Assembly (NCBI GenBank): GCA_038526915.1
Contig: JBCBGF010000009.1
Coordinates: 62,001-126,000 of the forward strand
Direction of reading: 5' to 3'
DNA: 64,000 nt
Origin: JBCBGF01 sp038526915
Lineage (GTDB): Bacteria; Pseudomonadota; Alphaproteobacteria; Rhodobacterales; Rhodobacteraceae
A program made the position numbers and the translations under genes. The notes beneath the pieces are model-generated. The model made no database searches. It was not told the DNA's origin and saw only the letters and a program-made list of their open reading frames with translations. The number at the start of each line of letters is the position of its first letter. Within the stretch, counting starts at the first letter, position 1. Shown here in pieces: positions 1 to 12,800 of this stretch.

Positions 1-2
1 AG

Positions 3-152
3 GACGTCCTGATGTCGCTTGGTGGTGGGGCGCGGTTCAACTGGAATGCGCGCACCCGGGGCGTCCTGATGGTGGCCCAACCACTACGCGATACGCTGGG
101 ATTCGAGGCCTCGGGCGCGACCGTGTATTTGGGTGTGGACATAGACTTCTAA
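3..152 (+). CDS. C-terminal end of a probable TpsB/FhaC-type outer-membrane transporter (partial)
   Basis: An open frame enters from the left edge and stops at 150-152, giving 49 residues that end ...YLGVDIDF. Alternating hydrophobic and polar residues with a terminal phenylalanine are what the last strands of an outer-membrane beta-barrel look like. The giant TpsA-type adhesin starts 740 bp downstream on the same strand, and such adhesins are exported by a TpsB (FhaC/ShlB) barrel usually encoded next to them. The TpsB assignment is therefore contextual: the fragment is too short for a family motif, and another outer-membrane barrel is possible. Confidence 0.45.
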   Translation, partial: DVLMSLGGGARFNWNARTRGVLMVAQPLRDTLGFEASGATVYLGVDIDF

Positions 153-237
153 AATCACGCTTTTGCCACGTTTCGGGCGCGAATGTGCCCCGTGAGTTGA
201 TGACACGTTAACCAGTGTAAACTCACAGGGCAGATGA

Positions 238-813
238 ATGAAACATATCGCTACACTCCTGACAGCCACCGTCTTTGCGACAGGCGCATTCGCGCAAACG
301 GCGGATAACACTGAAATTGGTGCTGACGCACAGCCGGAAACCACCCTGGCCACAACACCGCAGCCCGTTGCCAACAATTCGACCTTTGGCGACTGGATCG
401 TGACGTGTCAGGCTGTCACCACGCGCGACACCGCGTGCCGCCTGGTGCAGGAACAGTCGCTGACCGACACGCAACAGCTTGTGGCCCGCTTCATCGCGTT
501 GCCGGCGCAAGACGGCGCGGCCGTCCTTCTGGCGCAGGTGCCGATGGGCGTCTACCTGCCGGGTGGCGCTGTGTATCGGATTGCCGGGAACGAAGAGGTC
601 GAACAGCGCAGCATGGTCTGGCAGCGGTGCCTGGGACAGCTGTGTGAAGCCGCCATTCAGCTCGATGCGGAAGAGATCGAGATGATGTCGGAAGGTGAGG
701 CAATCCTCTTTGGCTACCGGATGGATGCGGGCGCAGAGCCGATCATTCTGCGCGTTGATACCGCCGCTTTTGCGGACGGCGTCTCGGCCATCCGGCCGCA
801 GCTTTCGAACTAA
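238..813 (+). CDS. Invasion-associated locus B (IalB) family periplasmic protein
   Basis: This 191-residue protein starts with a Sec signal peptide (MKHIATLLTATVFATGAFAQ, cleavage expected after AFA). An IalB-like domain follows at about residues 45-185: it opens with FGDWIVTCQ and carries two cysteine pairs (TCQ...ACRLV and RCLGQLC) likely to form disulfides in the periplasm. IalB was named for its role in Bartonella erythrocyte invasion; in free-living alphaproteobacteria its role is unknown. The gene lies between the probable TpsB end and the giant TpsA gene on the same strand, so a role in secretion or folding of the adhesin is possible but is inference. The ATG at 238 is preferred because the signal peptide begins there. 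Confidence 0.85.
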   Translation: MKHIATLLTATVFATGAFAQTADNTEIGADAQPETTLATTPQPVANNSTFGDWIVTCQAVTTRDTACRLVQEQSLTDTQQLVARFIALPAQDGAAVLLAQVPMGVYLPGGAVYRIAGNEEVEQRSMVWQRCLGQLCEAAIQLDAEEIEMMSEGEAILFGYRMDAGAEPIILRVDTAAFADGVSAIRPQLSN

Positions 814-832
814 GCCAACGACACTTCTTCGT

Positions 833-860
833 TTGCGCCGGGTAGCTGGGCCCGGCGCAA
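833..860 (+). terminator. Strong GC hairpin between IalB gene and giant adhesin gene
   Basis: Perfect 10-bp inverted repeat TTGCGCCGGG (833-842) / CCCGGCGCAA (851-860) with an 8-base loop, 20 bases after the IalB stop and about 30 bases before the adhesin start. There is no following T-run, so it may act as an attenuator, an mRNA 3' stabiliser, or a weak terminator that lowers read-through into the 20-kb gene. Confidence 0.45.
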
Positions 861-891
861 GTACGAGTTCAAGACCGGGATCGCAGGGTAT

Positions 892-3800
892 ATGGTATCG
901 GGACGACTTAAGCGCCAGCTCACATGTCTAACGCCAAACATTCAACAGGCGGTCGGTTGGCCGACTGTTTTTGCTGTTGCCATCCTTCAGGTCGCGCCGG
1001 CCTATGCCGATATCGTTGCGGCAACGGATGCGGGCGGCGCCCAGATCACGGCGACGACCATTACGCCCGGTGTCACGTCGAGCTTTACGCAAAACGGCGT
1101 GGGCGTGGTCGAGACGGGCACGCAAGTTACCACAGGGACGATCCGTAACAACGTCGGCTTCAATGCGTTCTCCGAGTTCAACGTCGATGCGGGCGAAAAC
1201 GTGCATATGGTTCAGCCGACCGGCACGGATGCGCTTGTCAACCTCGTGACGGCAGGCGGCGCGAGCCAGATCAACGGCCAAGTCAGCTTTCTCAAAGACA
1301 ACACGACGGCCGGAAGCCGCGTGTTCTTTGTCAATTCCGACGGGTTCATTGTTGGGGCAACCGGGGCCATCAACGCGGGCAACCTGACGCTGTCGACGCC
1401 GACAGCGGGACAGATGGCCGGGTTGATCGCGGAGGCTGACGGCAGCGACGCCGGGACGGCGAACTACGCCGCGCTTTACAATGGCACGGAGGATCTCAAC
1501 GCCTCCGCCAACATCGAAATCTACGGACAAATCAACGCGGAACGGCTGGAGCTTCGCGCAGGTGGGCGGATGATCCTGAACGGTCAGTTGACCGTGGAAG
1601 CGCCGGTGAATGGCGGGACCATTGCGCCCGCGGTCAGCACCGATGGCATCGAACAGGCGACGGGTGTGTCGGTTGAGAACGGTGTGATCCGGCTGTTTTC
1701 GGGGGGCGACACCACCGTCGGCTCTACGGCGCGCGTGACGGCCAAGCGCCAGTCGGGCGCGGGCGGTCTGGTGCATGGTGCCGCTGGCGGCGCGATGACC
1801 GTTGCAGGCGGGGCCATCATCGACGTGGCCGGAACCGGCAGCGGGGATGCGGGCGCGGTTATTCTCTATGGTGCGAACTCGGCGGCGCTGGCCGCAGGGA
1901 CGGTTATTGACGCCAGCGCGGTCGCCGGGGCAGGCGGCTTTGCGGCGATCCATTCCGGTGGCGATGCGACTGTTGCGGGCGAAGTCGCCACGGGATCGGG
2001 CACGGGCAGCGTCGGTGCGGCGCATATCAAGGCATCCAATGTCACGCTGACCGACACGCTAACCACGGGCGGCGGGGATCTTGCGGTTGTTGCGTCTAAC
2101 CGGATTATCGTGTCGGGCAGCGTCAACACCCGGCAAGTGGCCGTTGGCGGCGATGTTGCCGCCGACAACTCCACCGCGGCGTCGGGCGATCTGTTGCTCT
2201 TCGCGCCTCGGATTGATGTCACAACCGGTGCCAGCCTGCGGGCGGATGCAAATAACGGTCAGGACGGCGGTCTTGTCGGGCTGATCGCGCGGGACAAGAC
2301 GACGGGCGTTCTCTGGACGTTTGAGGGCGACGACCGGCGCGCGGAAATCAACGTGACTGGCGCGACGCTGGACGGTGGCGCGGTGCTCATCAATGCCTAT
2401 GCCGAGGCCACCAATGTCTTTGGCGATGACGACGCGGCGCTGACAGAGTTCTCAAGCGATTTTGAGAGCAATCAGAAAGACTTCGAAGACTACCTGGACT
2501 CCATCGCCGACACCTGGGACAGCCTTCTGGATCGCTCAGCAGACCTGGCCAATGACCTTCTGATCCCGCTGCAAAGCTATGATGTTTCGGCGGAAGCCGA
2601 GATCACGATTACGAACGCGACGATCACCGGCGACGGCAACTGGAAAGGGGCCGCGATCACGCCGACGGCGGGGTTCCTGGGCAACATGTCGGACGATGGC
2701 GTGCTGCAGCAGGGCGGTCAGGTGCAGTCTCAGTACGACCTGTTCACTGGCGCACCGATTGAGGTGACGGGGACGGTGTTGCCGTCGGATTGGGATCCGA
2801 CGCTTGATGCGGTCTATATCCATTCGCACGCGACGACTGAGGTGGAGATCTCGCCCCTGACTATCATTCTGGCAGCGGGCATCGCGATCACGGATACCGA
2901 GTCGCGGGTCAAGATCACCGGGTCGGACATCACATCGACAGCCGGGGACGTCACCACGATTTCTTCGGCCTCAGAAGCGCAAAGCGTCAAGATTTCGTCC
3001 TGGCCCGTGGCCGGGATTGCGGCGGGATTTGTCCTGTCTTTGCGGGATCTCGATAACCAGCTGATCATCGATGGCGGCTCGATCAACGCCGCTGGCGATA
3101 TCAACGCCGATGCCCTGACAGGGGTGAATGTTGCCCTGTCGAACATCGCGGACAGCTATTCCGAAGGGCGGCTGTCGATTGCGACGACCATCAACATCGC
3201 CGACGCGCTGACCGAAGCGGTGATTGGCGGCGATCTGGATGCGGGCGGCGCGATCACAGTCAATGCCGAGACGGTGGTGTTCGACAAGACGACCGTCACG
3301 AACGCGAATATGGGGCTTGAGCCGCTTCTTGGGACGGCGGTTTGGAACCACACGTTGGGGCCGCTTCTTGAGAAGTTCAAGAACGTGACCCAGTCGAAGA
3401 CCCAGGACGACGACAAGGCCACCGAAGAAGACAAGAAGCCCGGTTCGGCTGTGGCGGCGGCGATTGACGTTCAGATCGATGACACCAACACCTATGCCTC
3501 CATTGGCGGCAGCTGGCACGATGGCAGTAGCATGGTGGCGCTTGGCGCGACGGATGTTGCCGCCACGGGCAGCGTCGACGTCAACGCGGCCATGCGCTTT
3601 GCGGGCGTGCCCGAAGGCGGGCAGGGCCTGACGCGCGACGTGCAGGCGGCGATGGGATCTCTGGATAAGATCACCAAGGCGCAGGCGACGCTGCTGGGCC
3701 TGACCGAGGACGAGCTGACCGGCACCTACGGCAAGGCCAAGTTCATCAACCTGTCAATGGGTTGGTTCGAGGGCGAAACGGTGGCCGAGATCGGCGACAA

Positions 3801-6800
3801 CGTTACCCTGTCGGCAGTCGATCTGGATGTGAACGCGCTGACATCCTATCCGTCGATCACGCCCGCCGAAGGCATTCGCGACGGCTGGAACAGCTTTATG
3901 GACGATGTCGCCGATATCGACATTCCCAACCGGGTTCTGGACGGCTCGGAAACTACCGAAGAGATCGAAGCGCCGGACCTGCTGACTTATCTCGACCCCT
4001 ATACCTACGTGACGACCGAAGTGAAGGCGAAGGCCATCGCCCCGGTTGCGAAGGGCGTGAAAAGTGAGCAGGAACAGGCGATTGCCGTGTCGCTGCAGTT
4101 CTTCTCAACCCAGAATGACACTGTCGCCGCGGTCCGTTCGGGCGCGGATCTGACGCTGTCGGGCGATCTGGCGATCAAGGCGGTGGCCGAGGGGCTGTTT
4201 GTCCATGTAGCCAACCTTGCGCCGAAGAACCCCATCGGATCGGCCAAGACCGAAGGCAGCGTCGGCGGCACGATCACGATCAACCGCACCGCATCGGACG
4301 TGGAAGCGGTTATCGAAGACGACGTTGTCATCAACGCGGGCGACGATGTGACGGTTGAGGCGCTGAACGACATCGTGGCGATCACGCAGACCTTTATGGC
4401 CGCTTCTGCGAAAGGCTCGTCGATCAACGCCGCGCTCACAGGTCAGATCATTGAGGCCCGGACTTCGGCGCGTGTTTCTGACACGGCGCAGATCACAGCC
4501 GATGAAGTGACAATTGAGGCGCGCGATCAGTCGATCCTGTGGTCGATTGCAGGTGGTGTGTCCAAATCCGGGGAAGAGGGCGTGGGCGCGTCCGGGGCCG
4601 TAAACTTCATCACCCGTGACATCGATGCAGGCATCGGGCGCAGCGGTGCGCCGTTGTCCAGCACGGCGGGCACCACAACCATCGACGCACGCACGCTGAC
4701 CATTGATGCCGTGAATGACGCGCTGGATGTGTCGGCGGCGATTGCGGGCTCAAAAGTCCACGGCAAGATCGAGGAAGAGGACACCGACGACACCGATAAC
4801 GAAGAATTCCTGATGACGCCGAACAAGATGCTGTCATTCGAGGAATACTTTGCGATCAGTCAGCAAAAGGACTTCGACACGGAGCCTGATGAGACGGGTG
4901 AGACGAAGAAGACCGGTTGGTCGGCCGCAGGGTCTGCATCGCTCAATCTGATCCTTCTGAATGAGGTGGATGCCGAACTTGAGACCCAAGGCACCATTGA
5001 TCTAACGGGTGATCTGAACGTCACCGCCACGTCGAATGAGCTTGCCGTCACCGTGGCCGGTAGCGCGGCGACGGCCAAGAACGAAGATCCCGACCAGAAG
5101 ACGAACGCCCTTGCCGGTGCTCTGGCGCTCACGGTGGGGATGCGTGATGTGCGGGCGACGATCTCGGCGGCGGATATCGACGCGGCGGGTGTGACGCTTG
5201 AGGCCGATGACGTCTCGATGACGGTCGGCGTGGCCGCCGGTGGTGCGAAGTCTTCCAATGCTGACAAGACCATCGCCGGGTCGGTCGTGTTCAACTGGCT
5301 GACCGGTGAGACGACATCGCTGGCGGAAGACACCGTGATCGATGCAACCGGCGACGTGGAGATCCTGGCCAGCGATGAAAGTGTCACCGCTGCGGGCGGT
5401 GGTGCGTTGTCGATGAATGCGTCCAAAACCGAAGGCTACGGCGTCGGCGTTGGCGTGGCCTCAAACGTTGTGGATCGTAAAACGCGCGCGGAACTGAGCG
5501 GGGCGAGCGATATCACAGCCGCCAACCTGCGTGTCTCGGCGCTGACCACGGCAGAGCTTTACGGGATCGGGTTCAGCTATGCCGCGGGCCGCACGGGTGG
5601 CGCGGGCTCGGTGGCCAACAACACCTGGATCGGTGGCGCGACCGCGCTGATTGATGGCACCGCGGGCACCAACATTCTGATCGACGCAGGCTCGGTCACG
5701 GTGGACGCCACGGAATCTGCGGCTGTCTGGAACCTGGCCGGGGCCGTCACGCGGGGCGGCAACTCGGCTCTGGGTGGGGCTTTGTCGGCCAACACCATCG
5801 TCGGCAACACAAAGGCGCAGGCAGATAACGTCACGATCACGGGCATTGCCGGTGTCGCCGCGGGTGCGGTGACGATTGAGGCCGACGCGACCTCGGATAT
5901 CGGCGTGCTGGCCGTGGCCGGTGCGAAAGCCTCTGATGCCGATGGCGTGGGCTTTGCGATTGCCGTCAACACGGTGACAGCGGACACGGATGCGGGCCTG
6001 ACCAACGCGCTGATTGCGAACGGGACGACGGCGGACGTTCAGGCGACGAGCGACCGGTCCATCGTGGCCCTTGGCGGCGGTGTGGCGCAGGCGGGCAAGA
6101 ACGGTGCGGGCTTTGCGCTGACGACCAATACGATCACGTCGAATGGGACGACCGCGTCGGTCGATGGATCCGACCTGACCCTGTCCGGCAACCTGACCGT
6201 CGGCGCGGAAAATGACAGCGATATCTGGACGCTGGCCGCTGGTATTTCCGTCTCAAAGGACCTGACCATCGGTGGCGGTGTCTCGGTCAATGTGCTGACC
6301 GGGAACACGCTGGTGTCGGTCGATGACGCAACGATTGATGCGGACCGTGTGATCCTGACCGCAGATGACGCTACCGATATCGACGCTCTGTCGGGCGGCG
6401 CGGCGAAATCGGGCTCGGGGACCGGTGCAGGCGGCGCGATCAGTGCCAATGTGATCGTGCATGACGCGGCGGTCGAGATTGCAAATTCAGATATCACCAC
6501 CGGAACCGGCAGCGGCGATGGCCTGACCGCCACGGCGACGAACACCGGCAGCATCGAAGCGCTGGCCGCCGGTCTTAGCTATGCGTCGGGCACCTCTTTT
6601 GCGGGCGCGATTGCGGTGGGCGATATCGGGAACTCGGCGCGGGTCGAGATGGCGGGCGGCAGCTTTGATGGCGGCGATCTGACGCTCGATGCCTCAAAAA
6701 CCGCGACCATTGACATTTTGTCTGGCTCGGCCGCGATCTCAACTGGCGGAACGGCTGTGGGCGGCGGCATCACGGTCGCGCTGATCCATGGTGAAACGAC

Positions 6801-9800
6801 CGCTGACCTGCTGACCCCCGGTGCGACCACCGGTGGCGCGCTTAGCGTGACCGCGACCAACGATCAGGACATCGATGCGATTGCCGTGGCGGGCAGCTAT
6901 GGCGGCGGCAGCACGGCCGTTGCGGGCAGCCTTGTTTACACTCAGATCGGCACGCCGCCGACGGATGGCCCCTCGGTCGAACCGCTGAACGCGCAGTCGG
7001 GCGATGAAGACCCAGCGGAACTCGCGCAGGACGAGGGCGAGACGGCGCGCGACGATGCGTTTGCAAGTGTTTCGTCGATTTCGGGCAGCACGATCAACGC
7101 GACGCTCGACCAGGGCGATGTGACCGGGGCGCGGGTCGAGCTTGGCTCGGCGGCGCCGGACTTTGACAGCGTGACGATTGCGGCGGATGAAACCTCGGCC
7201 ACCTCGTCGCTTTCGGGCGTTCTGTCGGGCGGCTCAAGCTCGGGCTTTGGCGCGTCGATCGCGGTGAACCTGATCTTTGGTGAGGCGGAGGCGGAATTGA
7301 TCCTGCCCGATACCGCCGATCTGGCCATCGACGGCGATCTGAACGTGACTGCGACCCAGGACGGGACGATTGAGACGCTAGCGGCAGCAGGCAGCTTTGG
7401 CGGCAGCAAGGGCGGTGCAGGCAGCGTCGTCGTGAACGTCATGAACCGCGAGGCGCTGGCACGGATCGCATCCGCGTCCGGCACGGCCGCGCTGTCGACC
7501 ACCGGCGGTGACGTGACCGTCAACGCCACGCAGACCGGCACCATCGACAGCCTGGCGGGCACCGTTGCGGGCGGCGGGTCCAGCGGTTTCGGCGGATCGG
7601 TCGCGGTGACCGTTCAGTCCGATGACGCCCGCGTCGGGATCGACGGCGTGTCCATCGCGGCGCAGGACGCTGGCGGCAACGGGGAAATCGACGTGCGCGC
7701 GGTGTCCGACCTTGATGTCACGACCTATGCCGTTGCGGCGGGCGGTGCGGGCAGCACGGCGTTTGGCGGCAGCGTGGCGGTGACCGTTGCTGATGGCACG
7801 ACCGAGGCCATCGTTTCAAACGCAGAACTGTCCGGTGGAGGCATCACGATCGACGCGGATGCCACGCTGGATATCGCCGGGATCGCCGGGGCGATCAGCG
7901 GTGCGGGTTCGACCGCCGTGGGCATGGGCGTGGTGACGAACGTGACCGCGCTGGATGTGGATGCGACGGTCGATAATGCGACGCTTCTCGCGGCGGGCAA
8001 CCTGGCACTGACGGCAGACGCTGACACCACACTGTCGGGCCTGGCCGTATCTGGCTCGGCAGGCGGATCGGTGGCCATTGCGGGCTCGGCTGTGGCGAAC
8101 ACGTCTTCGAACACGGTTGATGCCACACTGCAGAACGGCTCGGCAGCAATTGCGCGCGATACTGCAGTGATGAACGCCTCGGCGGCCACCACCGTTGAGC
8201 TGAAAGGCGGGGCGGAAGACGATCCGGGGATATCGCTCAGTTTTGCGGGCGGCGGATCGTTGGGCATCGCGGCCTCCGTTGTGGCCACGCTGACCGAGAA
8301 CACTGCGCAGGCGACCGTCACCGACGGCTCGATGATCTCCGGCGCGGGTGAGGGCATGGCGCTTGACCACAAAGGCATCGCGCAGCGCGGGACCGTTGTC
8401 GGCGCGCAGGCCGAAACCTTTGTCGATATGGTGGGCGCCACCGCCGGTGCGGGCGGGACGACCGGCGTTGCAGGTGTCTTTGCCTATACAACGGCGGATG
8501 ACACCGCCCGCGTGCGGATCGGTGAGGGCACAGAGGCCACCGCCGGTGTTGTGGGCGGCGGGATCTTTATTGACCAGTTGATCGCCGTGGGCGCGGTGCC
8601 GGCGGGCACCCCCGATGCGGATGTGAACGCCGACCAGGATGTGCTGGTGCGGTCCGAGGTCGACACCACGATTTCCACCATCGCGGTTGGCGCGGGTGTT
8701 GGCGGTTCGATCGGTGGCGGGGCTGCTGGGGCGACGACGATTGTCACGTCCAAGGCCGAAACGCTGGCCGAGGCGGCGACGATTGGTGCGGCGCGCCATG
8801 CCATCGTCGATGCGGACGTGGATACGACCGTTGATACCATCGTGGCCGGAGGCGCCGGTGGCTATATCGGCCTTGCGGCGAGCGGCGGTGTGACGGTGAT
8901 CGAGGCCGATGCCCTGACACGCCTGGCCGGGACGAATGTGAGTGCCACGACAGGCAATCTGGACGTCACCGCGACGAACCGCATCGACAACAGTGTCTTC
9001 GCGGGTGGCGTGGCTGGCGGGTTCGTCGGCGCGGCAGGTGCGGTCGGCGTGACCGTTGCGGGCGGGTCGGCGATTGTCGAGGTCCAAACCGAAGACCGGG
9101 CCTATGATCCGGTGGAAGACACGGTCGCCACCAGCCGCCTTCAGGCGGGCGATGCGGCCACCGTGCGCGCACGGACTGACATCGACAGTGATGGCTTTGC
9201 GGCCTCAGGCGCGGGCGGCACTTTCGGCCTTGCCCTGTCGGCCAACGTAACGCTTGTCGAAAGCACTACGCAGGTTGCGATTGATGCCGCGCAGACGATC
9301 ATTTCGGACGACGACATCACCATCGAGGCGCGTGAAGAGGTTGACCTCGCCGGTACGGCGGGCGGCTTGGGCGCGGGTCTTGTGGGGATCGGCGCGTCAA
9401 TGGATTACGCGCGGCTCTCCAGCCTCGTCGATGTGACCATCGGGTCGGACAGCGTGATTGATGCGGGCGGCGCGATCGACATCGATGCAACGTCCGTGCG
9501 CGACATCGACAGCACCGTTGCCGTGGCGGGCGCCGGGGCCCTGGCCGCAGCGGCCGCGATCAGCGTGGTCGAAGTGGGCGGAACCACGGATGATAGCGAT
9601 CGCGACAGCCTGACCGCCGATGTGCAAACCGAGCTTTCGAGCGCCAATGACGGCGGCAGCGCGGATGGCGGTGCGTCCGATCTGTCGGTCTACGCCGGGG
9701 CCGACGGCATTGCGGGCGGCGCCAATAGCGCACGCCAGTCGGTTGTCGTGGATCGCCAGACCGGCGATGCGGCATCGGTGAACATCGGCGACCGCGTTGT

Positions 9801-12800
9801 GCTGCGCTCGGGCGAAGATTTGACGATTGATGTCGAGGGGCAGGCCGAGGCCGCACAACTGGCCGGTGCGTTGAGCATCTCGGCGATTGGGGTCTCGTCG
9901 GGGACCGCCGTGGCGGAGGTGTCGAACGACGCGCTCATCACGCTGGGCGATGATGTCCAGATCACCTCGGGTGGTGATCTGACGCTGGCCACGCGCACGG
10001 GCAACGGCACCGACGCCGCCGTCGATGCGCGGGCGGCCACGATCGCGGGATCGGCCCTTATCGGCGCGGGCGTTGGCGTGGCCGAAGCGAGCGGGGACAG
10101 CCAGTCGCAGATTGTGGCAGGCGGCGACCTGACCCTGAGCGCTGTGTCGGGCGACATCACCGTCGCTGCAGAGCGGACCGATATCATTCAGGCGGAGACG
10201 TTCAACTTCACGCTGGCCGGCAGCTATGGCGCCGGTACGGCGGTTGCGGTTGCCACGAACGAAGGTGATGTGATCGTCGACCTTGAGGGCGGCAGCGCGG
10301 CGCGCATGACTGCCGAAGCCATCGACATCACCGCCAATGACGACAGCGCGGCCACGGCGGAGGGCGTTGGCTCGACCGTGGGGATCATCGCGGGACTGAA
10401 CGGAGTGGTTGTGACGGCTGAGAACACCGCGGGCGTCGTGCTGACGCTGGGCCAGGTCGAGATGCGCGCAAGCGACATCGACATTGCCGCCACCGCCAGC
10501 AGCCGGTCGGTTGCAAAAGCCACCGGTGTGGCGGCGGGTGCTGCGGGCGTGGGCGCATCGGTTGCGCGCGCCTCAACCGATGTGACCCTGACCACGACGA
10601 TTGCAAGCATTGATGCCGAGGGCGAAGTCATTTCGATCAACACGCGTTATGACGCGGCGAATGGCGACAATGCGCGGTCGACGGCAAGCTCGTCCTCCGG
10701 CGGCCTGATTGCGGGCAACGGGGCCGATGCCGAGGCAGAGCTTGATTATGACCTTGTAACGGACGTCTCGGGTCGCATCGATGCGACCGACAGCGTTACG
10801 ATCAACGCGTCCGCGGCGGATGCTTCGGCCAAATCCGATGCGACCGGTCATGTGGGCGGCCTTGCGGCGGCGGGTGCGGTTCTGTCTGCGGCGCGGCACA
10901 AGGATACGGCGACCGTGACGACTCGCGTCCGCTCCGGCTCGGTGACGTCGGACGATGTGCTGACCATCGCGGCCTCGAATGCGCCGTCCCTGCGCGCCGA
11001 TACCGAGTCCGGTTCCGGCGGGGTTGTGTCGGGCAGTTCCAGCCGGTCGGATGTGGATGGCGATACGCAGACGTTGGTCGATCTGGGGCAGGGCGGAGCC
11101 TTGTTGATCTCGGGCAGCGATGTGTCGATCAGCGCGGGCGGCGATGCCATGCTGGGCGCGACCCTTGATAACCTGAGCGCCGCAGCCGTCGGCTATTCCG
11201 GCGCGCGCAGCACAACGACGTTCGACACCGATGTCGACACGCGGGTGCGCGGAACGGTGGACATCATCGGATATGACATCGCAGTGGGCGCGGCCAACGC
11301 GATCAGCCGGCCGCAGGATGGGTTCAACATCACGTCCGGGTCCGGCGGCCTGCTGGATGTGGCCGCCGTGCAGTCGAAGGTCACCGTCTCGGCCGACACG
11401 GATGTTACGTTCGACAGCGGTGTCACCGTGACGGGTATCGGCGACACCTCGGCCCCGGGTGACGTGACCTTTGCGGTGGCGACGGATATCGACCTCACCG
11501 ACCGGGTGAAGCTTGATGCGGGCGGCGCGATTGCGGTGCCCGTCGGCGAAAGCACGGTCAAGGTTACGTCGAACGACGCGGACCTGACGCTGGGTGATAT
11601 CGACATCTTCACGGTCGGCGATCTGACGCTGTTGGCGGGCGGCGATACGTATCTGAAGGCGGAAGCCGACTCCAAGTCCTATGGTCTGGCGGGTGCTGCG
11701 ACGGCGAACTCGGAGGCGACGTATTACGGCGACCACGGCATTACGGTCGGATCCGGCGCGCGCCTTGAAGCACTGGGCAACATCGCGATCAAGGCGGGCC
11801 ACACGACCGCCGGTATTCAGGACGTGACCGTGCTGGCCGAAAGCCGCGTGTTCAACAAAACCGCGATCCCGATCCCGACCGATCCGAAGGCTGACGCGCT
11901 GGCCGATACCTCGTCGCGCGTCGACATTCAATCGGGTGCCGAGATCCTCGCCGTACGCGACGTGGCGCTCTTTGCTGAAGAAGGCGGGCGTGACGTCGTG
12001 GGCTATGGACGCGGTAAGGACCTGTATCGTGAAGTGGCGGCGGCCATCGCGAATGCCGTGGGCAGCCTTGTGGGTGCGGACGACGTTAGCCTCGACATCG
12101 AAAGCGGGTCGTCGACCGACAATGGCGACAATGGCATCACCGTGAACGGCTCTGTCCGGTCGGGTGCGCGCAACCAGCAGATCATTGAGTTCAACGAAGA
12201 CTATTCCATCGGTAACTCGGCGGATGAGAACCGCGACGGGATCACCTGGTCGATTGCCTATGATCAGGTCCTCGCGCAGGAGCTGCAGGATCGGATCAAT
12301 GAGCTCGACAGCTGGATCAATGACCCCGAGCTGAGCCGCAACACCGACGCCGTCAACGCCTGGAACGCAGAGCGCAGCCTGTTGGCGGCCCGGATGGCGG
12401 GTGCGGGCAGCACGAAGGTCGATATCATCACTGTGAACCCGATTGTGGCGGTCGAGGGCAATATCGACCTGCGCGCGGACTACGTCGAAGGCGGCGCGGG
12501 CGGTCTGTTGAGCGCGCCGGGTGATGCGGAAATCCGCGTGGAAAGCGTCGGCACCGCGCTTCTGAAGATCGAAGGGGCCGAGATTTCGGCCACCGAGGGC
12601 GGCAGGATCACGATGAACGACGTGCGCGTGCGCTCGGCCTCGGACATCGCGGCGCAGTCCGAAGGCGGCGGTGCGGCAAGCTTTGCCTTCATCGATGGCG
12701 AAAGCTCGAACGAACCGACGGTTGTCGTGAAGGCCTTTGGCGTCAAGGGCGGCTTTGCGCAAGCGGGCTTTGGCTCGATCTCGATTGTGGGCGACATCGC

